A stretch of DNA of 64,000 nucleotides from the NCBI RefSeq assembly GCF_022678485.1, contig NZ_JALBYP010000035.1, forward strand, positions 310,001 through 374,000, in the 5' to 3' direction. A model generated the notes under the pieces. The model was not told the origin of the DNA, made no database searches, and saw only the letters and a program-made list of their open reading frames with translations. The stretch is from Aliiroseovarius sediminis (GTDB taxonomy: Bacteria; Pseudomonadota; Alphaproteobacteria; Rhodobacterales; Rhodobacteraceae). Positions 9,556-18,591 of the stretch are shown here, piece by piece (positions within the stretch are counted from its first letter, which is position 1; every line of letters starts with the position of its first letter). Both the position numbers and the translations under genes were made by a program.

Positions 9556-10098
9556 ATGCCAAACAAACCGCGTCCCATCGTGTCGATCATCATTCGACGG
9601 TTCCGACAAGAACTTGAGAACGACATCATGCAATCACTCAGAGACTTGCAGAAAGTCGCGGCCAAGCAGCCCGGATATCTGGGCGATCAAAATCACCTTT
9701 CACATGATCAGGGGTACTGCGAGCTGGTTAATGTCTTTGCCTTCGATTCCGACAAGAACCTTAAGCGGTGGGAAGCATCGGACGAGCGTAAGAAACATTT
9801 GGAGATTCTGGACGCCTATCCGCACGAAACAACGAACCACATTCAGTTTGACGAGCTTGCCCCCCTGCTTGGCCCCGCGCCAAAGACAAGCAAGTTCGAG
9901 ATCGTGGTAATCCTGATTTTCTGGATCGTCCTCAACGGGGCTGTCTTGGGTTATCTAGCCGATTTTCTGCTGCCTGCGACGTTTCCCCCCTTCGGGCGCA
10001 CTGTCTTACTTATTTCGATCAATGTGATGCTGATCAGCTATATTTTTCTACCGTGGTCAAGTACGATGCTCACACGCCTCAAAGTTCGATTTTCTTGA
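9556..10098 (+). CDS. Membrane protein with ABM-like ferredoxin-fold domain
   Basis: 180 residues. The N-terminal ~105 residues (IVSIIIRRF, Q.PGYLGDQN, FDSDKNLKRWEASDERKKH) look like the antibiotic-biosynthesis monooxygenase (ABM) dimeric alpha/beta barrel; the C-terminal part has two hydrophobic helices (about residues 112-133 and 143-166) separated by a short polar turn. Such ABM domains bound to two membrane helices occur in proteobacteria with unknown role. The start has AAAGGGTG upstream. It is convergent with the LOG-family gene. Confidence 0.7.
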   Translation: MPNKPRPIVSIIIRRFRQELENDIMQSLRDLQKVAAKQPGYLGDQNHLSHDQGYCELVNVFAFDSDKNLKRWEASDERKKHLEILDAYPHETTNHIQFDELAPLLGPAPKTSKFEIVVILIFWIVLNGAVLGYLADFLLPATFPPFGRTVLLISINVMLISYIFLPWSSTMLTRLKVRFS

Positions 10099-10121
10099 GG
10101 GGCGCCGACAAGGCGCGCCCC
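10099..10121. terminator. Hairpin between convergent genes
   Basis: GGGGCGC, 9-base loop, GCGCCCC directly after the stop of the ABM-like gene. No T-run follows, so termination is only suggested by position. Confidence 0.4.
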
Positions 10122-10149
10122 ACATAATAGACCTCTGTAGTGTGCTGAT

Positions 10150-10992
10150 TTAACGCCCCGGAATATCCGACCGCTTGCTTGGCTTGCCCCAACTGTCGAT
10201 CACTTCGACCGCCTCTTGCGCGGTTTCGACGAAACGGAACAGGTCCAGGTCTTGTGGGCTGATCGTGCCTGCGTCGGCTAATGCCTCCCAATTTACGATG
10301 CGGGTCCAGAAATCGCGGCCGAACAGCAGGAACGGCACACGTTTCATGCGCCCGGTCTGGATCAGGGTAAGGCTTTCGAACATCTCGTCCATTGTTCCAA
10401 AGCCGCCCGGGAAGATCGCGATCACCTCGGCGCGCATCAGGAAATGCATCTTGCGAGTCGCGAAATAGTGGAAGTTGAAACACAAGTCCGGGGTCACGTA
10501 TTCGTTTGGCGCCTGTTCGTGCGGTAATACAATATTCAGACCCACCGACACACCGCCTGCATCCGACGCGCCGCGGTTGCCCGCTTCCATCACACCCGGC
10601 CCACCGCCGGTGACGATCACATTTTCACGGTGCCCATTGGCGTTGGATCGCAGTGTCATCAGCCGCGCGAATTCGCGCGCTTCGTCGTAAAAGCGCGACA
10701 GGTCGGCCAGCGTTTCAGTCCGCGCCGTGTCTTTCTTCGCAGGTTCGGGAATACGCGCGCCGCCAAACAGAACCACGGTGCTTTCCACTCCATATTCCTG
10801 CATCAACAGCTCGGGCTTCATCAGCTCCAACTGCCACCGAACGGGGCGCAGTTCGTCGCGGCACAGAAACTCCTGATCGTCATAGGCCAGACGATAAGCC
10901 GACGATCGCGTTTGCGGGGTGTCGGGTATCTGGTGCGCGGCTTCACGGTCCTGATGGCTGCGGCGAAAAGGGTGAGAGCGTTCGTCGTTCAT
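10150..10992 (-). CDS. LOG-family (TIGR00730-type) nucleotide phosphoribohydrolase-like protein
   Basis: 280 residues. The Rossmann-like LOG domain occupies about residues 75-270, with GGARIPEP, TGGGPGVMEAGNRGA and the diagnostic PGGFGTMDEMFE. The family includes cytokinin-activating LOG and bacterial nucleotide 5'-monophosphate nucleosidases such as PpnN. The extended N-terminal region (about 70 residues, charged, no hydrophobic stretch) is usual for the longer proteobacterial members. Start at 10992 (MNDERSHPF) with AGGATC upstream. It is divergent from dapD with about 150 bases between. Confidence 0.82.
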   Translation of the reverse strand: MNDERSHPFRRSHQDREAAHQIPDTPQTRSSAYRLAYDDQEFLCRDELRPVRWQLELMKPELLMQEYGVESTVVLFGGARIPEPAKKDTARTETLADLSRFYDEAREFARLMTLRSNANGHRENVIVTGGGPGVMEAGNRGASDAGGVSVGLNIVLPHEQAPNEYVTPDLCFNFHYFATRKMHFLMRAEVIAIFPGGFGTMDEMFESLTLIQTGRMKRVPFLLFGRDFWTRIVNWEALADAGTISPQDLDLFRFVETAQEAVEVIDSWGKPSKRSDIPGR

Positions 10993-11144
10993 ACGCAGTG
11001 ATCCTGTTGTAATGGCGTTTGTGCCAGAGCTATCGTCTTTGACCGCGAAGAACCAGAGCAGCGTTTCATTGCACAAAAACGGGATGCAGCTTAAAGACCT
11101 TTTCAACAGATCATCGCCCAACCCCGTTGAAGGAGTGCCTTGCC

Positions 11145-11972
11145 ATGTCGAACGCCCAACTCGAAGCCGCCATCGAAGCCGCCTGGGAGGCGCGCGATAC
11201 GATCACCCCCGCGACCACCGGCGAGACCCGCGAGGCGATCGAAGATACGTTGAACGCATTGGACGGCGGCGGGCTGCGTGTGGCCCAACGTCAGGAAAAC
11301 GGCGACTGGCATGTGAACCAGTGGGCCAAGAAGGCGGTTTTGTTAGGCTTTCGCCTGAAGGATATGGAACAGCAAGATGGCGGCCCGCAAGGTGGCGGCT
11401 GGTGGGACAAGGTCGATTCGAAATTCAAGGGTTGGGGTGACAATCAATGGAAAGCGGCCGGGTTCCGGGCCGTGCCAAACTGCGTCGTGCGCAAGTCGGC
11501 TTTCATCGCCCCGGGCGTCGTCCTGATGCCGAGCTTCGTGAACCTTGGCGCCTATGTGGACGAAGGCACGATGGTTGATACATGGGCCACCGTTGGGTCC
11601 TGCGCCCAGATCGGGAAGAACGTCCACCTGTCGGGCGGGGTGGGTATTGGTGGTGTGCTGGAACCGATGCAGGCCGGCCCCACCATCATCGAGGATAACT
11701 GCTTCATCGGTGCCCGCTCGGAAGTCGTCGAGGGCTGCATCGTGCGCGAAGGGTCTGTGCTGGGTATGGGCGTCTTCATCGGCCAGTCGACCAAGATCGT
11801 CGATCGTGAAACCGGCAAGGTCATGTATGGCGAAGTACCGCCCTATTCGGTTGTCGTCGCAGGGTCGATGCCGTCGAAGAACGGGATCAACCTTTATTGC
11901 GCTGTGATCGTGAAGCGGGTGGATGCCAAGACCCGCTCGAAGACCGGAATCAACGAACTGTTGCGCGACTGA
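11145..11972 (+). CDS. dapD: 2,3,4,5-tetrahydropyridine-2,6-dicarboxylate N-succinyltransferase
   Basis: Succinylates tetrahydrodipicolinate in the lysine / meso-diaminopimelate route. 275 residues. The left-handed beta-helix with hexapeptide repeats runs from about residue 105 to 250 ([36 protein letters not shown]), with the conserved [10 protein letters not shown] and [13 protein letters not shown]. The start has AAGGAG 9 bases upstream. The partner enzyme dapE lies 2 kb downstream, so two of the succinylase-branch steps are near each other. Confidence 0.97.
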   Translation: MSNAQLEAAIEAAWEARDTITPATTGETREAIEDTLNALDGGGLRVAQRQENGDWHVNQWAKKAVLLGFRLKDMEQQDGGPQGGGWWDKVDSKFKGWGDNQWKAAGFRAVPNCVVRKSAFIAPGVVLMPSFVNLGAYVDEGTMVDTWATVGSCAQIGKNVHLSGGVGIGGVLEPMQAGPTIIEDNCFIGARSEVVEGCIVREGSVLGMGVFIGQSTKIVDRETGKVMYGEVPPYSVVVAGSMPSKNGINLYCAVIVKRVDAKTRSKTGINELLRD

Positions 11973-12000
11973 TACCCGACAGACGGCTGGGAAAAACAAC

Positions 12001-12030
12001 AGGCGCGCCAAGGTACGGCGCGCCTTTTTT
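12001..12030 (+). terminator. Rho-independent terminator of dapD
   Basis: AGGCGCGCC, 7-base loop, GGCGCGCCT, then TTTTT; 28 bases after the dapD stop. Confidence 0.9.
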
Positions 12031-12102
12031 GCATTTGTCCGATGAAAAAGTGACGTAAAACCGGGCCTGCCGCGTATCACCTTCAATAACTGGGAGGATC
12101 AC

Positions 12103-12210
12103 ATGATACGCATAGTTCTGCTTAGCAGCCTGATCGCCATCGGTTTCGCCGCCGAGACCGCACAGAGCCGCACCGCGTCACATCCGACCGTCTGCACGTA
12201 TTCTGCCTGA
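12103..12210 (+). CDS. Small secreted or membrane peptide, 35 residues
   Basis: Short gene supported by a near-ideal ribosome site (GGGAGG 5 bases before the ATG). The product starts MIRIVLLSSLIAIGFAAETA, a signal-peptide-like segment with one early Arg and a hydrophobic core, and ends in SHPTVCTYSA with a single Cys. It sits between the dapD terminator and the next gene, whose start is 47 bases further on, so it may be the first gene of that unit. I do not recognise the family. Confidence 0.6.
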   Translation: MIRIVLLSSLIAIGFAAETAQSRTASHPTVCTYSA

Positions 12211-12257
12211 ACCGGCAAGGCTTGATCCCGGCGCGGATGCGGCCTAAGCCCTTGCGG

Positions 12258-12599
12258 ATGAGCAACGACAAGAAACCGAAAAAGCCGCATCAGGTTTATA
12301 CCTTGCTAGTGCAGGTCGGGCGCAAAGATGGCGACGGGTTGCCAAACGGGGCCACTGGGGCTGCACTGGTATGTTATGCATCCGGCGTGGACGAGGCCGA
12401 AGCGGTGCGCGAGACCGTCGCGATCCTGAAACAGGCCGATCTGGCCCCGCTGGACGTGGACGGATACGGCAGTTTGGATGAACGGCTGGCCGAAGGTCAC
12501 GATATCCCCGGTGACGAACGCACCCTTATGGGGCGCGCGCTGAAGGAAAACAGCGTGATTGTCGCACAGATGACGCCTTTCTTTGACGAGGATACCTAG
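12258..12599 (+). CDS. Conserved-looking hypothetical protein
   Basis: 113 residues, cytoplasmic, no signal or membrane segment. It begins MSNDKKPKKPHQVYTLLVQV and contains VCYASGVDEAEAVRETVAIL, suggestive of an alpha/beta fold. The start is uncertain: ATG codons at 12237 and 12258 and a TTG at 12222 all keep the frame and none has a strong ribosome site; 12258 gives the most protein-like beginning. Its stop touches the ATG of the HAD gene (TAGATG without a gap), implying translational coupling. Function unknown. Confidence 0.7.
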   Translation: MSNDKKPKKPHQVYTLLVQVGRKDGDGLPNGATGAALVCYASGVDEAEAVRETVAILKQADLAPLDVDGYGSLDERLAEGHDIPGDERTLMGRALKENSVIVAQMTPFFDEDT

Positions 12600-13235
12600 A
12601 TGGGTGCAGTCTTCTGGGATTTGGACGGCACCTTGACCGATCCCAAGCCCGGCATCACCGGAAGCGTGATCAAGACACTTGAACGAATGGGTCTTCCTGC
12701 GCCTGCGCCCGACGCTCTTGAATGGGTGATTGGCCCGGCGCTGTTGTGGAGCTTTGCGAAACTTGGTGTACCCGATCCCAAGGCCGCATTGGAACATTAC
12801 CGGCATTTCTATACTGAAGGTGGCGGCATGTATGATTGCACCGTGTTCGACGGTATCCCCGACGCGTTGACGCGCATTGGCGCAACACATGCGATGCATA
12901 TTGCCACTGCCAAGCCCCACATCTATGCCCGTCAGATCACGGCCCATTTTGGGCTGGCCAAGCACATGACCCACGAATTCGGTCCTGAACTGGACGGCAC
13001 CAATAACGACAAGGGCACGCTTCTGGCCCATGCGTTGGATGTGACGGGCGATGACCCTGCAAACTCCGTGATGATCGGGGATCGGCATTATGATCTGGAC
13101 GCCGCGCGCGCGGTGGGGATGCGGTTCATTGCGGTTGGCTGGGGCTATGGGCGCAATGATGATCTGTCAGATGCCAATGCCCATGTGACAACGCCCGACG
13201 AACTGCCGGGCGTTGTCGGGCGTTTTCTGAGCTGA
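12600..13235 (+). CDS. HAD hydrolase, phosphoglycolate phosphatase-like
   Basis: 211 residues. HAD motif I is FWDLDGTLTD (residues 5-14), motif II is HIATAKPH, motif III/IV is MIGDRHYDLDAA. A four-helix C1 cap follows motif I, as in Gph. The conserved GxTDSxPG of true phosphoglycolate phosphatases is reduced to LTDPKPGI, which also occurs in Gph-like proteins, so the substrate is not fixed. It is directly joined to the upstream hypothetical gene and convergent with a lipoprotein gene 8 bases away. Confidence 0.85.
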   Translation: MGAVFWDLDGTLTDPKPGITGSVIKTLERMGLPAPAPDALEWVIGPALLWSFAKLGVPDPKAALEHYRHFYTEGGGMYDCTVFDGIPDALTRIGATHAMHIATAKPHIYARQITAHFGLAKHMTHEFGPELDGTNNDKGTLLAHALDVTGDDPANSVMIGDRHYDLDAARAVGMRFIAVGWGYGRNDDLSDANAHVTTPDELPGVVGRFLS

Positions 13236-13243
13236 AAGCCCGG

Positions 13244-13843
13244 TCATTCGGTCCGCACGATGGTCACGAACTCATCCGGCAAACTATCATCGGACTGAAG
13301 CATCGCAGTCAGAGGGATTGTGATCTCTGCGGTCTTGCCGTCATTTGAAAGCTGGCCGTTGGTCTCGACGATCTCTTCCCCGGTGATGGTCATGCGAATG
13401 CGGTGACCCTTCATCTCTTGTAGCATCATCGCCATCATTGAGGGCTCTATACCAGTGTCCGAGGCGGTCTCTTTCATCTCGACCAGATCGAAAGTCAGCT
13501 TGATGAACGGGCCTTCCAGCCGCTCAATCATCACGCCCTGATTGGGGTTGACGCCACTGCTTTCCTCAGCGTCTTGGCCTTCTTCTTCCATCTCGGCGAT
13601 CAAGCTGTCGATGGTGTCCGTTTCCTCGACCAAGCAGTTGAAAGACCCGTCATCATTCTGTGTGCCGACTCCGTCTTCACAAGGGTCTTCGCCCGTCGCG
13701 GCGATCATACCATAAAAGTCCGCCCCCATTTTCATATTTGCGATCATGGTTGCGTTTTCATCGTCATGCACAACGAAATCCAGATCGGCGTCGAAACACG
13801 CCGACAAGGGCAAAATAAACAGTAGGAAAAGCAGCTTTCTCAT
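13244..13843 (-). CDS. Predicted lipoprotein
   Basis: 199 residues. A lipoprotein signal (MRKLLFLLFILPLSAC) puts the lipidated Cys at residue 16. The mature part is acidic (EEEGQDAEESS and many Asp) and beta-rich, with two Cys (CEDG and NCLV) that could form a disulfide around residues 53-69. The motif MRMTITGEEIVETNGQ near the end resembles solute or polymer-binding lipoproteins, but I do not recognise the family. Asp after the lipidated Cys is absent at +2 (it is Phe), so outer-membrane sorting is likely. Confidence 0.8.
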   Translation of the reverse strand: MRKLLFLLFILPLSACFDADLDFVVHDDENATMIANMKMGADFYGMIAATGEDPCEDGVGTQNDDGSFNCLVEETDTIDSLIAEMEEEGQDAEESSGVNPNQGVMIERLEGPFIKLTFDLVEMKETASDTGIEPSMMAMMLQEMKGHRIRMTITGEEIVETNGQLSNDGKTAEITIPLTAMLQSDDSLPDEFVTIVRTE

Positions 13844-13982
13844 AAGGGTCTCCGGGCTCGATTTTGTAACAGCAGCCGGAAGACTAGGGCGACCACACGT
13901 TTCCGTCCAGCCCCGGTAAGCCGTGCCACCAATTGCAGTGCCCCCGCCGACACATTACAGAGGTTGGAAAGGAGCCCTGATC

Positions 13983-15140
13983 ATGTCCCAAAAGCGCACT
14001 GCGCCAATCGACCCCGTTGCCCTGACCCAAGATCTTGTCCGCTGCCGGTCCGTGACACCCGACGAAGGCGGCGCGCTGGTGCTTCTTGAGGGACTGTTGT
14101 CGGACGCGGGCTTCGCCTGCACCCGGATCGACCGGGGCGGCGTGTCAAACCTGTTTGCCCGGTGGGGGTCACGAAACGCGCGCACACTGGGGTTTAATGG
14201 CCATACGGATGTGGTGCCGGTGGGCGATGCGAACGCTTGGACGGTGGACCCGTTCGGGGCCGAGAAACGGGACGGATACCTTTACGGGCGCGGTGCCACA
14301 GACATGAAATCAGGCGTTGCGGCATGGGTCGCTGCGGCCATAGACTTCGTGGCAGATGCACCTGAAAACGCATCGCTGGTCATCACCATCACTGGCGATG
14401 AAGAAGGCGACGCCACTGATGGCACCACCGCGATTCTGGATTGGATGGCCCAAACAGGTGAAAAGATGGACGCCTGCATCGTCGGCGAACCCACCAGCCC
14501 CGAGGAAATGGGCGAGATGATGAAGATCGGGCGGCGCGGTTCAATGACAGCTTACTTCACCGCGCGTGGCGTGCAGGGTCACGCAGCTTATCCGCACCGC
14601 GCACTCAACCCCGTACCGGCCCTGGCGCAATTGATTGCAGACCTCGCCGGGCACGAGTTGGACAAAGGCACCGATCATTTCGACGCCTCGACGCTCGCTG
14701 TTACAACCTTTGACACTGGCAATCCTGCCACGAATGTCATTCCGGCGGAGTGCAAGGCGACGGTTAATATCCGGTTCAACGACGCCCACCACTCAGACGA
14801 TCTTATCGACTGGCTTCGATCCAAGGCCACACGCATTGGTGAGGTCACTGGCGTCGATATCGAAATGACGACAACCGTTTCCGGTGAAAGCTTCGTGACG
14901 CCTCCCGGTCCGCTATCAGAACTTGTCGCAACATCGGTGGAAGCTGAAATCGGTAGACGACCAGAAGCGTCGACAACGGGCGGCACGTCAGATGCCCGGT
15001 TCGTGAAGGACCATTGCCCGGTGGTCGAATTCGGTCTTGTCGGTAAAACTATGCATCAGGTCGACGAACGTGTGGAAGTTGCGCAAATCGGCCAGTTAAA
15101 AACCATTTATTCACGCATCATCGGGGATTATTTCGCATGA
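13983..15140 (+). CDS. dapE: Succinyl-diaminopimelate desuccinylase
   Basis: Removes succinate from N-succinyl-LL-diaminopimelate. 385 residues, M20 di-zinc hydrolase: GHTDVVP at about residues 71-77, [10 protein letters not shown] near 103, EEGDATDG near 140 with the catalytic Glu pair, a central dimerisation domain, and GGTSDARFV near the end. Start at 13983 has GGAG upstream. The stop overlaps the rnr start in ATGA, so dapE and rnr are translationally coupled. Confidence 0.96.
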   Translation: MSQKRTAPIDPVALTQDLVRCRSVTPDEGGALVLLEGLLSDAGFACTRIDRGGVSNLFARWGSRNARTLGFNGHTDVVPVGDANAWTVDPFGAEKRDGYLYGRGATDMKSGVAAWVAAAIDFVADAPENASLVITITGDEEGDATDGTTAILDWMAQTGEKMDACIVGEPTSPEEMGEMMKIGRRGSMTAYFTARGVQGHAAYPHRALNPVPALAQLIADLAGHELDKGTDHFDASTLAVTTFDTGNPATNVIPAECKATVNIRFNDAHHSDDLIDWLRSKATRIGEVTGVDIEMTTTVSGESFVTPPGPLSELVATSVEAEIGRRPEASTTGGTSDARFVKDHCPVVEFGLVGKTMHQVDERVEVAQIGQLKTIYSRIIGDYFA

Positions 15141-17392
15141 GCCAGATTCCCAGCAAACAAGAGATTCTTGACTGGATTTCCGAGAACCCGACCCAGACAG
15201 GCAAGCGCGACATTGCGCGGGCTTTCGGGATCAAAGGGGCAGCCCGCATCGACCTGAAACGCCTGTTGAAAGAGCTTGAAGCCGACGGCCATCTGGCCAA
15301 GCGCGGCAAGACCTATCGCGACGCGGACAAGCTGCCGCCGGTTGCGGTGTTGCGCGTTGATGACCCCGACGCCGATGGCGATCTGTATGCCAGTCCGATG
15401 GAATGGGCGGGCGAAGGGGCCGCGCCCCGCGCGCTTTTGGTGATGAAAAGCGCGGACCCTGCGCTGGAACCGGGCGAGCGCATCCTTGCCCGCATGACCG
15501 AAGTGCAAGGCGAGCCCTATGGGTACGAGGCACGTCTGATCCGCCGCATCGGCACCAACCCGATCCGTATTCTGGGCATCTATCGCGTGGGGGCCGAAGG
15601 CGGGCGGATTGTTCCCATCGACAAGGGCGCGAACAAGGAATGGCGTGTTGATCCGGGCGCTGAAGAAGGCGCCAAGGATGGCGAGTTGGTTGAAGCCCAG
15701 CAATCTGGGCCGAAATCCCGCATGGGCCTGCCGCGCGCACGGATCGTCGCGCGCCTTGGCGACCCGACTGCGCCCAAGGCCGTCAGCCTGATCGCCATAC
15801 ATCAGCACGGCATCCCCGACGCCTTCCCCGATGACGTGATCGAAGATGCCGACAGCCAGAAACCTGCGGGGCTGAACGGGCGGGATGACCTGCGCCATCT
15901 GCCCCTGTTCACCATCGACCCGTCCGACGCGCGCGACCATGACGATGCCGTCTATGCCCATGCCGATGATAATCCCAAGAACCCCGGCGGGCACGTGATC
16001 TGGGTCGCGATTGCAGACGTCGCACATTATGTCACCCCCGGATCAGCACTGGATCACGAGGCGCGGCGGCGCGGCAATTCCACCTATTTCCCCGACCGCG
16101 TGGTGCCGATGCTGCCCGACCGCCTATCCGGCGATCTGTGCAGCCTTCACGAAGGCGTCCCGCGCGCCTGTATCGCGGTGCGGATAGTGTTGGACGCCCA
16201 AGGTAAGAAGATCAGCCACCGGTTTGTCCGGGGCTTGATGAAATCCCATGCGTCGCTGAATTACGCCGAGGTGCAGGCAGCACAGGACGGGCAGCCGAAC
16301 GAAAAATGCGTGCCGTTGATGGATGACGTCATCGCGCCACTTTACGCGGCCTATGAGACAACGAAGCTTGCACGGGCGTCGCGGCAGCCGCTGGATCTGG
16401 ACCTGCCCGAGCGCAAGATCATACTTGATGACGATGGCAAGGTCGCCTCGGTCGCCGTGGCCGAACGGTTCGACGCCCACCGGTTGATCGAAGAATTCAT
16501 GATCTTGGCGAACGTCGCCGCGGCCGAGGAATTGACGCGCCTCAGACGCCCGCTTTTGTTCCGCGTGCATGAAGAACCCAGCCCGGAAAAGCTTGAGGCC
16601 CTGCGCGAGGTCGCACAGGCGTCTGGCTTCACACTGGCGAAAGGGCAGGTCTTGCAGACCCGCCACCTGAACCACCTTCTGGCACAGGCCGAGGACTCCG
16701 AGTTTGACGAGTTGATCAACATGTCCACCCTTCGCTCGATGTCGCAGGCCTATTACTTCCCCGAGAACTTCGGCCATTTCGGGCTGGCGCTGCAATCATA
16801 TGCACATTTCACCTCGCCCATCCGGCGGTATTCGGACCTGATCGTGCATCGGGCGCTGATCTCGGGCCATGGTTGGGGCGACGACGGCCTGAGCCCCGAA
16901 GATATCGAACAGCTTGAGGCCACCGCCCAGCATATTTCCGAGACCGAGCGGCGATCCATGGAAGCCGAACGTGACACCACCGACCGTTATCTTGCCGCGT
17001 TTCTGGCCGAACGGGTGGGGCACGAGTTTACCGGGCGCGTATCCGGCGTTGCCCGGTTTGGGCTGTTTATCAGGCTGGATGAAACCGGTGCGGACGGGTT
17101 GGTGCCGATCAGTTCGCTTGGTGACGAGTATTTCCGCCACGACAAGGACGAACAGGTATTGGTCGGGGAACGGTCGGGGCTAGTAATCAGGCTGGGTCAC
17201 CGCGTCACTGTCCGGCTGGCTGAGGCAGTGCCGACAACCGGCGGGCTGGCGTTGGAGCTGTTAGAGATTGAAGGGCGCAAAATGCCGAAGCCGCGCGGGC
17301 GCAAAACCGGCAGTTCATCGCCACGAAAGCCCACGGCTGCAAAGCGGAAATCCGCAAAGCTGAAAAAAAAGGTGAAACGTTCCCGAAAGTAA
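15137..17392 (+). CDS. rnr: Ribonuclease R
   Basis: 3'-5' exoribonuclease that degrades structured RNA. 751 residues. An N-terminal winged-helix region, cold-shock-like beta domains, an RNB catalytic core with the Mg-binding aspartates in [12 protein letters not shown] (about residues 260-271), the RNB-end motif [17 protein letters not shown] and a C-terminal S1 domain ([16 protein letters not shown]). The last 35 residues are Lys/Arg/Ser-rich, the basic tail that helps bind RNA and, in E. coli, marks the protein for regulated turnover. Four-base overlap with dapE. Confidence 0.96.
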   Translation: MSQIPSKQEILDWISENPTQTGKRDIARAFGIKGAARIDLKRLLKELEADGHLAKRGKTYRDADKLPPVAVLRVDDPDADGDLYASPMEWAGEGAAPRALLVMKSADPALEPGERILARMTEVQGEPYGYEARLIRRIGTNPIRILGIYRVGAEGGRIVPIDKGANKEWRVDPGAEEGAKDGELVEAQQSGPKSRMGLPRARIVARLGDPTAPKAVSLIAIHQHGIPDAFPDDVIEDADSQKPAGLNGRDDLRHLPLFTIDPSDARDHDDAVYAHADDNPKNPGGHVIWVAIADVAHYVTPGSALDHEARRRGNSTYFPDRVVPMLPDRLSGDLCSLHEGVPRACIAVRIVLDAQGKKISHRFVRGLMKSHASLNYAEVQAAQDGQPNEKCVPLMDDVIAPLYAAYETTKLARASRQPLDLDLPERKIILDDDGKVASVAVAERFDAHRLIEEFMILANVAAAEELTRLRRPLLFRVHEEPSPEKLEALREVAQASGFTLAKGQVLQTRHLNHLLAQAEDSEFDELINMSTLRSMSQAYYFPENFGHFGLALQSYAHFTSPIRRYSDLIVHRALISGHGWGDDGLSPEDIEQLEATAQHISETERRSMEAERDTTDRYLAAFLAERVGHEFTGRVSGVARFGLFIRLDETGADGLVPISSLGDEYFRHDKDEQVLVGERSGLVIRLGHRVTVRLAEAVPTTGGLALELLEIEGRKMPKPRGRKTGSSSPRKPTAAKRKSAKLKKKVKRSRK

Positions 17393-17445
17393 GTTGCTAA
17401 TATCCTTGCGGGGGCATGATGGTGAGTTGGTTTTGAAAGAGTATC

Positions 17446-18582
17446 ATGTTGGAACACAAATTTGATGACTGGCGCGACGCCTTCCTTTCGCGCGCACGTG
17501 AAGCAGGGCTGTCAGACGCGACGCTGGCCCTTTGCGCGGACTTTCTGCGCCCGGACCAGCGCATTCTGGAAAAGCAGTCGGCGCAATCCGAATTCACGCT
17601 GACAATATCGGACTATCTTGCGCGGGCCGTGACAGATGCGCGCGTGCGCAAGGGGCGCGCGGCACATCGTAAATATCGCGACCTGATGAATAAGATATCC
17701 GGGGCTTATCAGGTGGATGCGCAGATCATTCTGGCGATCTGGGGGATCGAGACTGACTATGGCACCGCGTGTGGTGATTGGCCGGTCTTGAGCGCGCTGA
17801 CAACGCTGGCCTATGCTGGGCATCGGGCCGGCTTCTTCGAAGACGAACTGATCGCAGCACTACAGATCATTGAGGCGCAAGACATCACGCCCGAAGGCAT
17901 GCTGGGTTCATGGGCGGGGGCAATGGGGCATGGGCAATTCATGCCGACAAGTTTTCAGGTCTTTGCCGTGGACAGCGATGGTGACGGACGGCGCAATATC
18001 TGGGGAGGCGACCCCACGGACGGGCTGGCATCTATTGCGAACTATCTGGCCCGGCACGGCTGGCAGATGAGCCGCCCGTGTCGCGCAGAAGTCACGTTAC
18101 CGGTGGGGTTCGACTTTGCGCTTGCCGGACGCCAAACCAGAAAACCCGTGTCTGATTGGACGGCTCAAGGTGTGGTCGCTGCCGATGGCACTCCGGTGCC
18201 GGATTACGGTGAAAGTTCGGTCCTGCTGCCGTCGGGCGCCAGCGGCCCCGCGTTTCTGACCTTTGGGAACTTCGACGCTTTGCGCGCGTATAACCAAGCC
18301 GATTCCTATGTTATTGCGGTCGGCTGCTTGGCGGACCGGCTGCAAGGCGGCAAGCCAGTCGCCAAGATCTGCCCCAACGATTTAGAGGTCTTGACCCACG
18401 CCCAGATGCGCGAGTTGCAGGAACGATTGACAAAAGCGGGTTATGACACGCTGGGCGCAGACGGATTTTCAGGGCCGAACACAGCCAGCGCGCTGCGATC
18501 TTATCAACAAGATCACAGCCTGGTGCCCGATGGGTTCGGGTCCGGCGCCATGCTGAGGCATTTGCGCGCGCGCGCAGATTAG
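17446..18582 (+). CDS. MltB-type lytic murein transglycosylase with PG-binding domain
   Basis: 378 residues. The GH103 domain (about residues 5-295) shows the catalytic Glu in WGIETDYG, the GAMGHGQFMPTSF segment and DLWD-like DGDGRRNIWG. Residues ~315-375 are a peptidoglycan_binding_1 domain (LQERLTKAGYDTLGADGFSGP). Such enzymes cleave glycan strands in the periplasm, yet no signal peptide is present: the protein starts MLEHKFDDW, and an in-frame TGA at 17434-17436 blocks any upstream extension. It follows rnr by 53 bases and may share its transcript. Confidence 0.88.
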   Translation: MLEHKFDDWRDAFLSRAREAGLSDATLALCADFLRPDQRILEKQSAQSEFTLTISDYLARAVTDARVRKGRAAHRKYRDLMNKISGAYQVDAQIILAIWGIETDYGTACGDWPVLSALTTLAYAGHRAGFFEDELIAALQIIEAQDITPEGMLGSWAGAMGHGQFMPTSFQVFAVDSDGDGRRNIWGGDPTDGLASIANYLARHGWQMSRPCRAEVTLPVGFDFALAGRQTRKPVSDWTAQGVVAADGTPVPDYGESSVLLPSGASGPAFLTFGNFDALRAYNQADSYVIAVGCLADRLQGGKPVAKICPNDLEVLTHAQMRELQERLTKAGYDTLGADGFSGPNTASALRSYQQDHSLVPDGFGSGAMLRHLRARAD

Positions 18583-18591
18583 GCGCGCGCC

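Noticed and set aside
10986-11016. TGATCC on the plus strand near the dapD/LOG gap
   Set aside because: No TA-type -10 at 17-19 bases, so not treated as an RpoE promoter.
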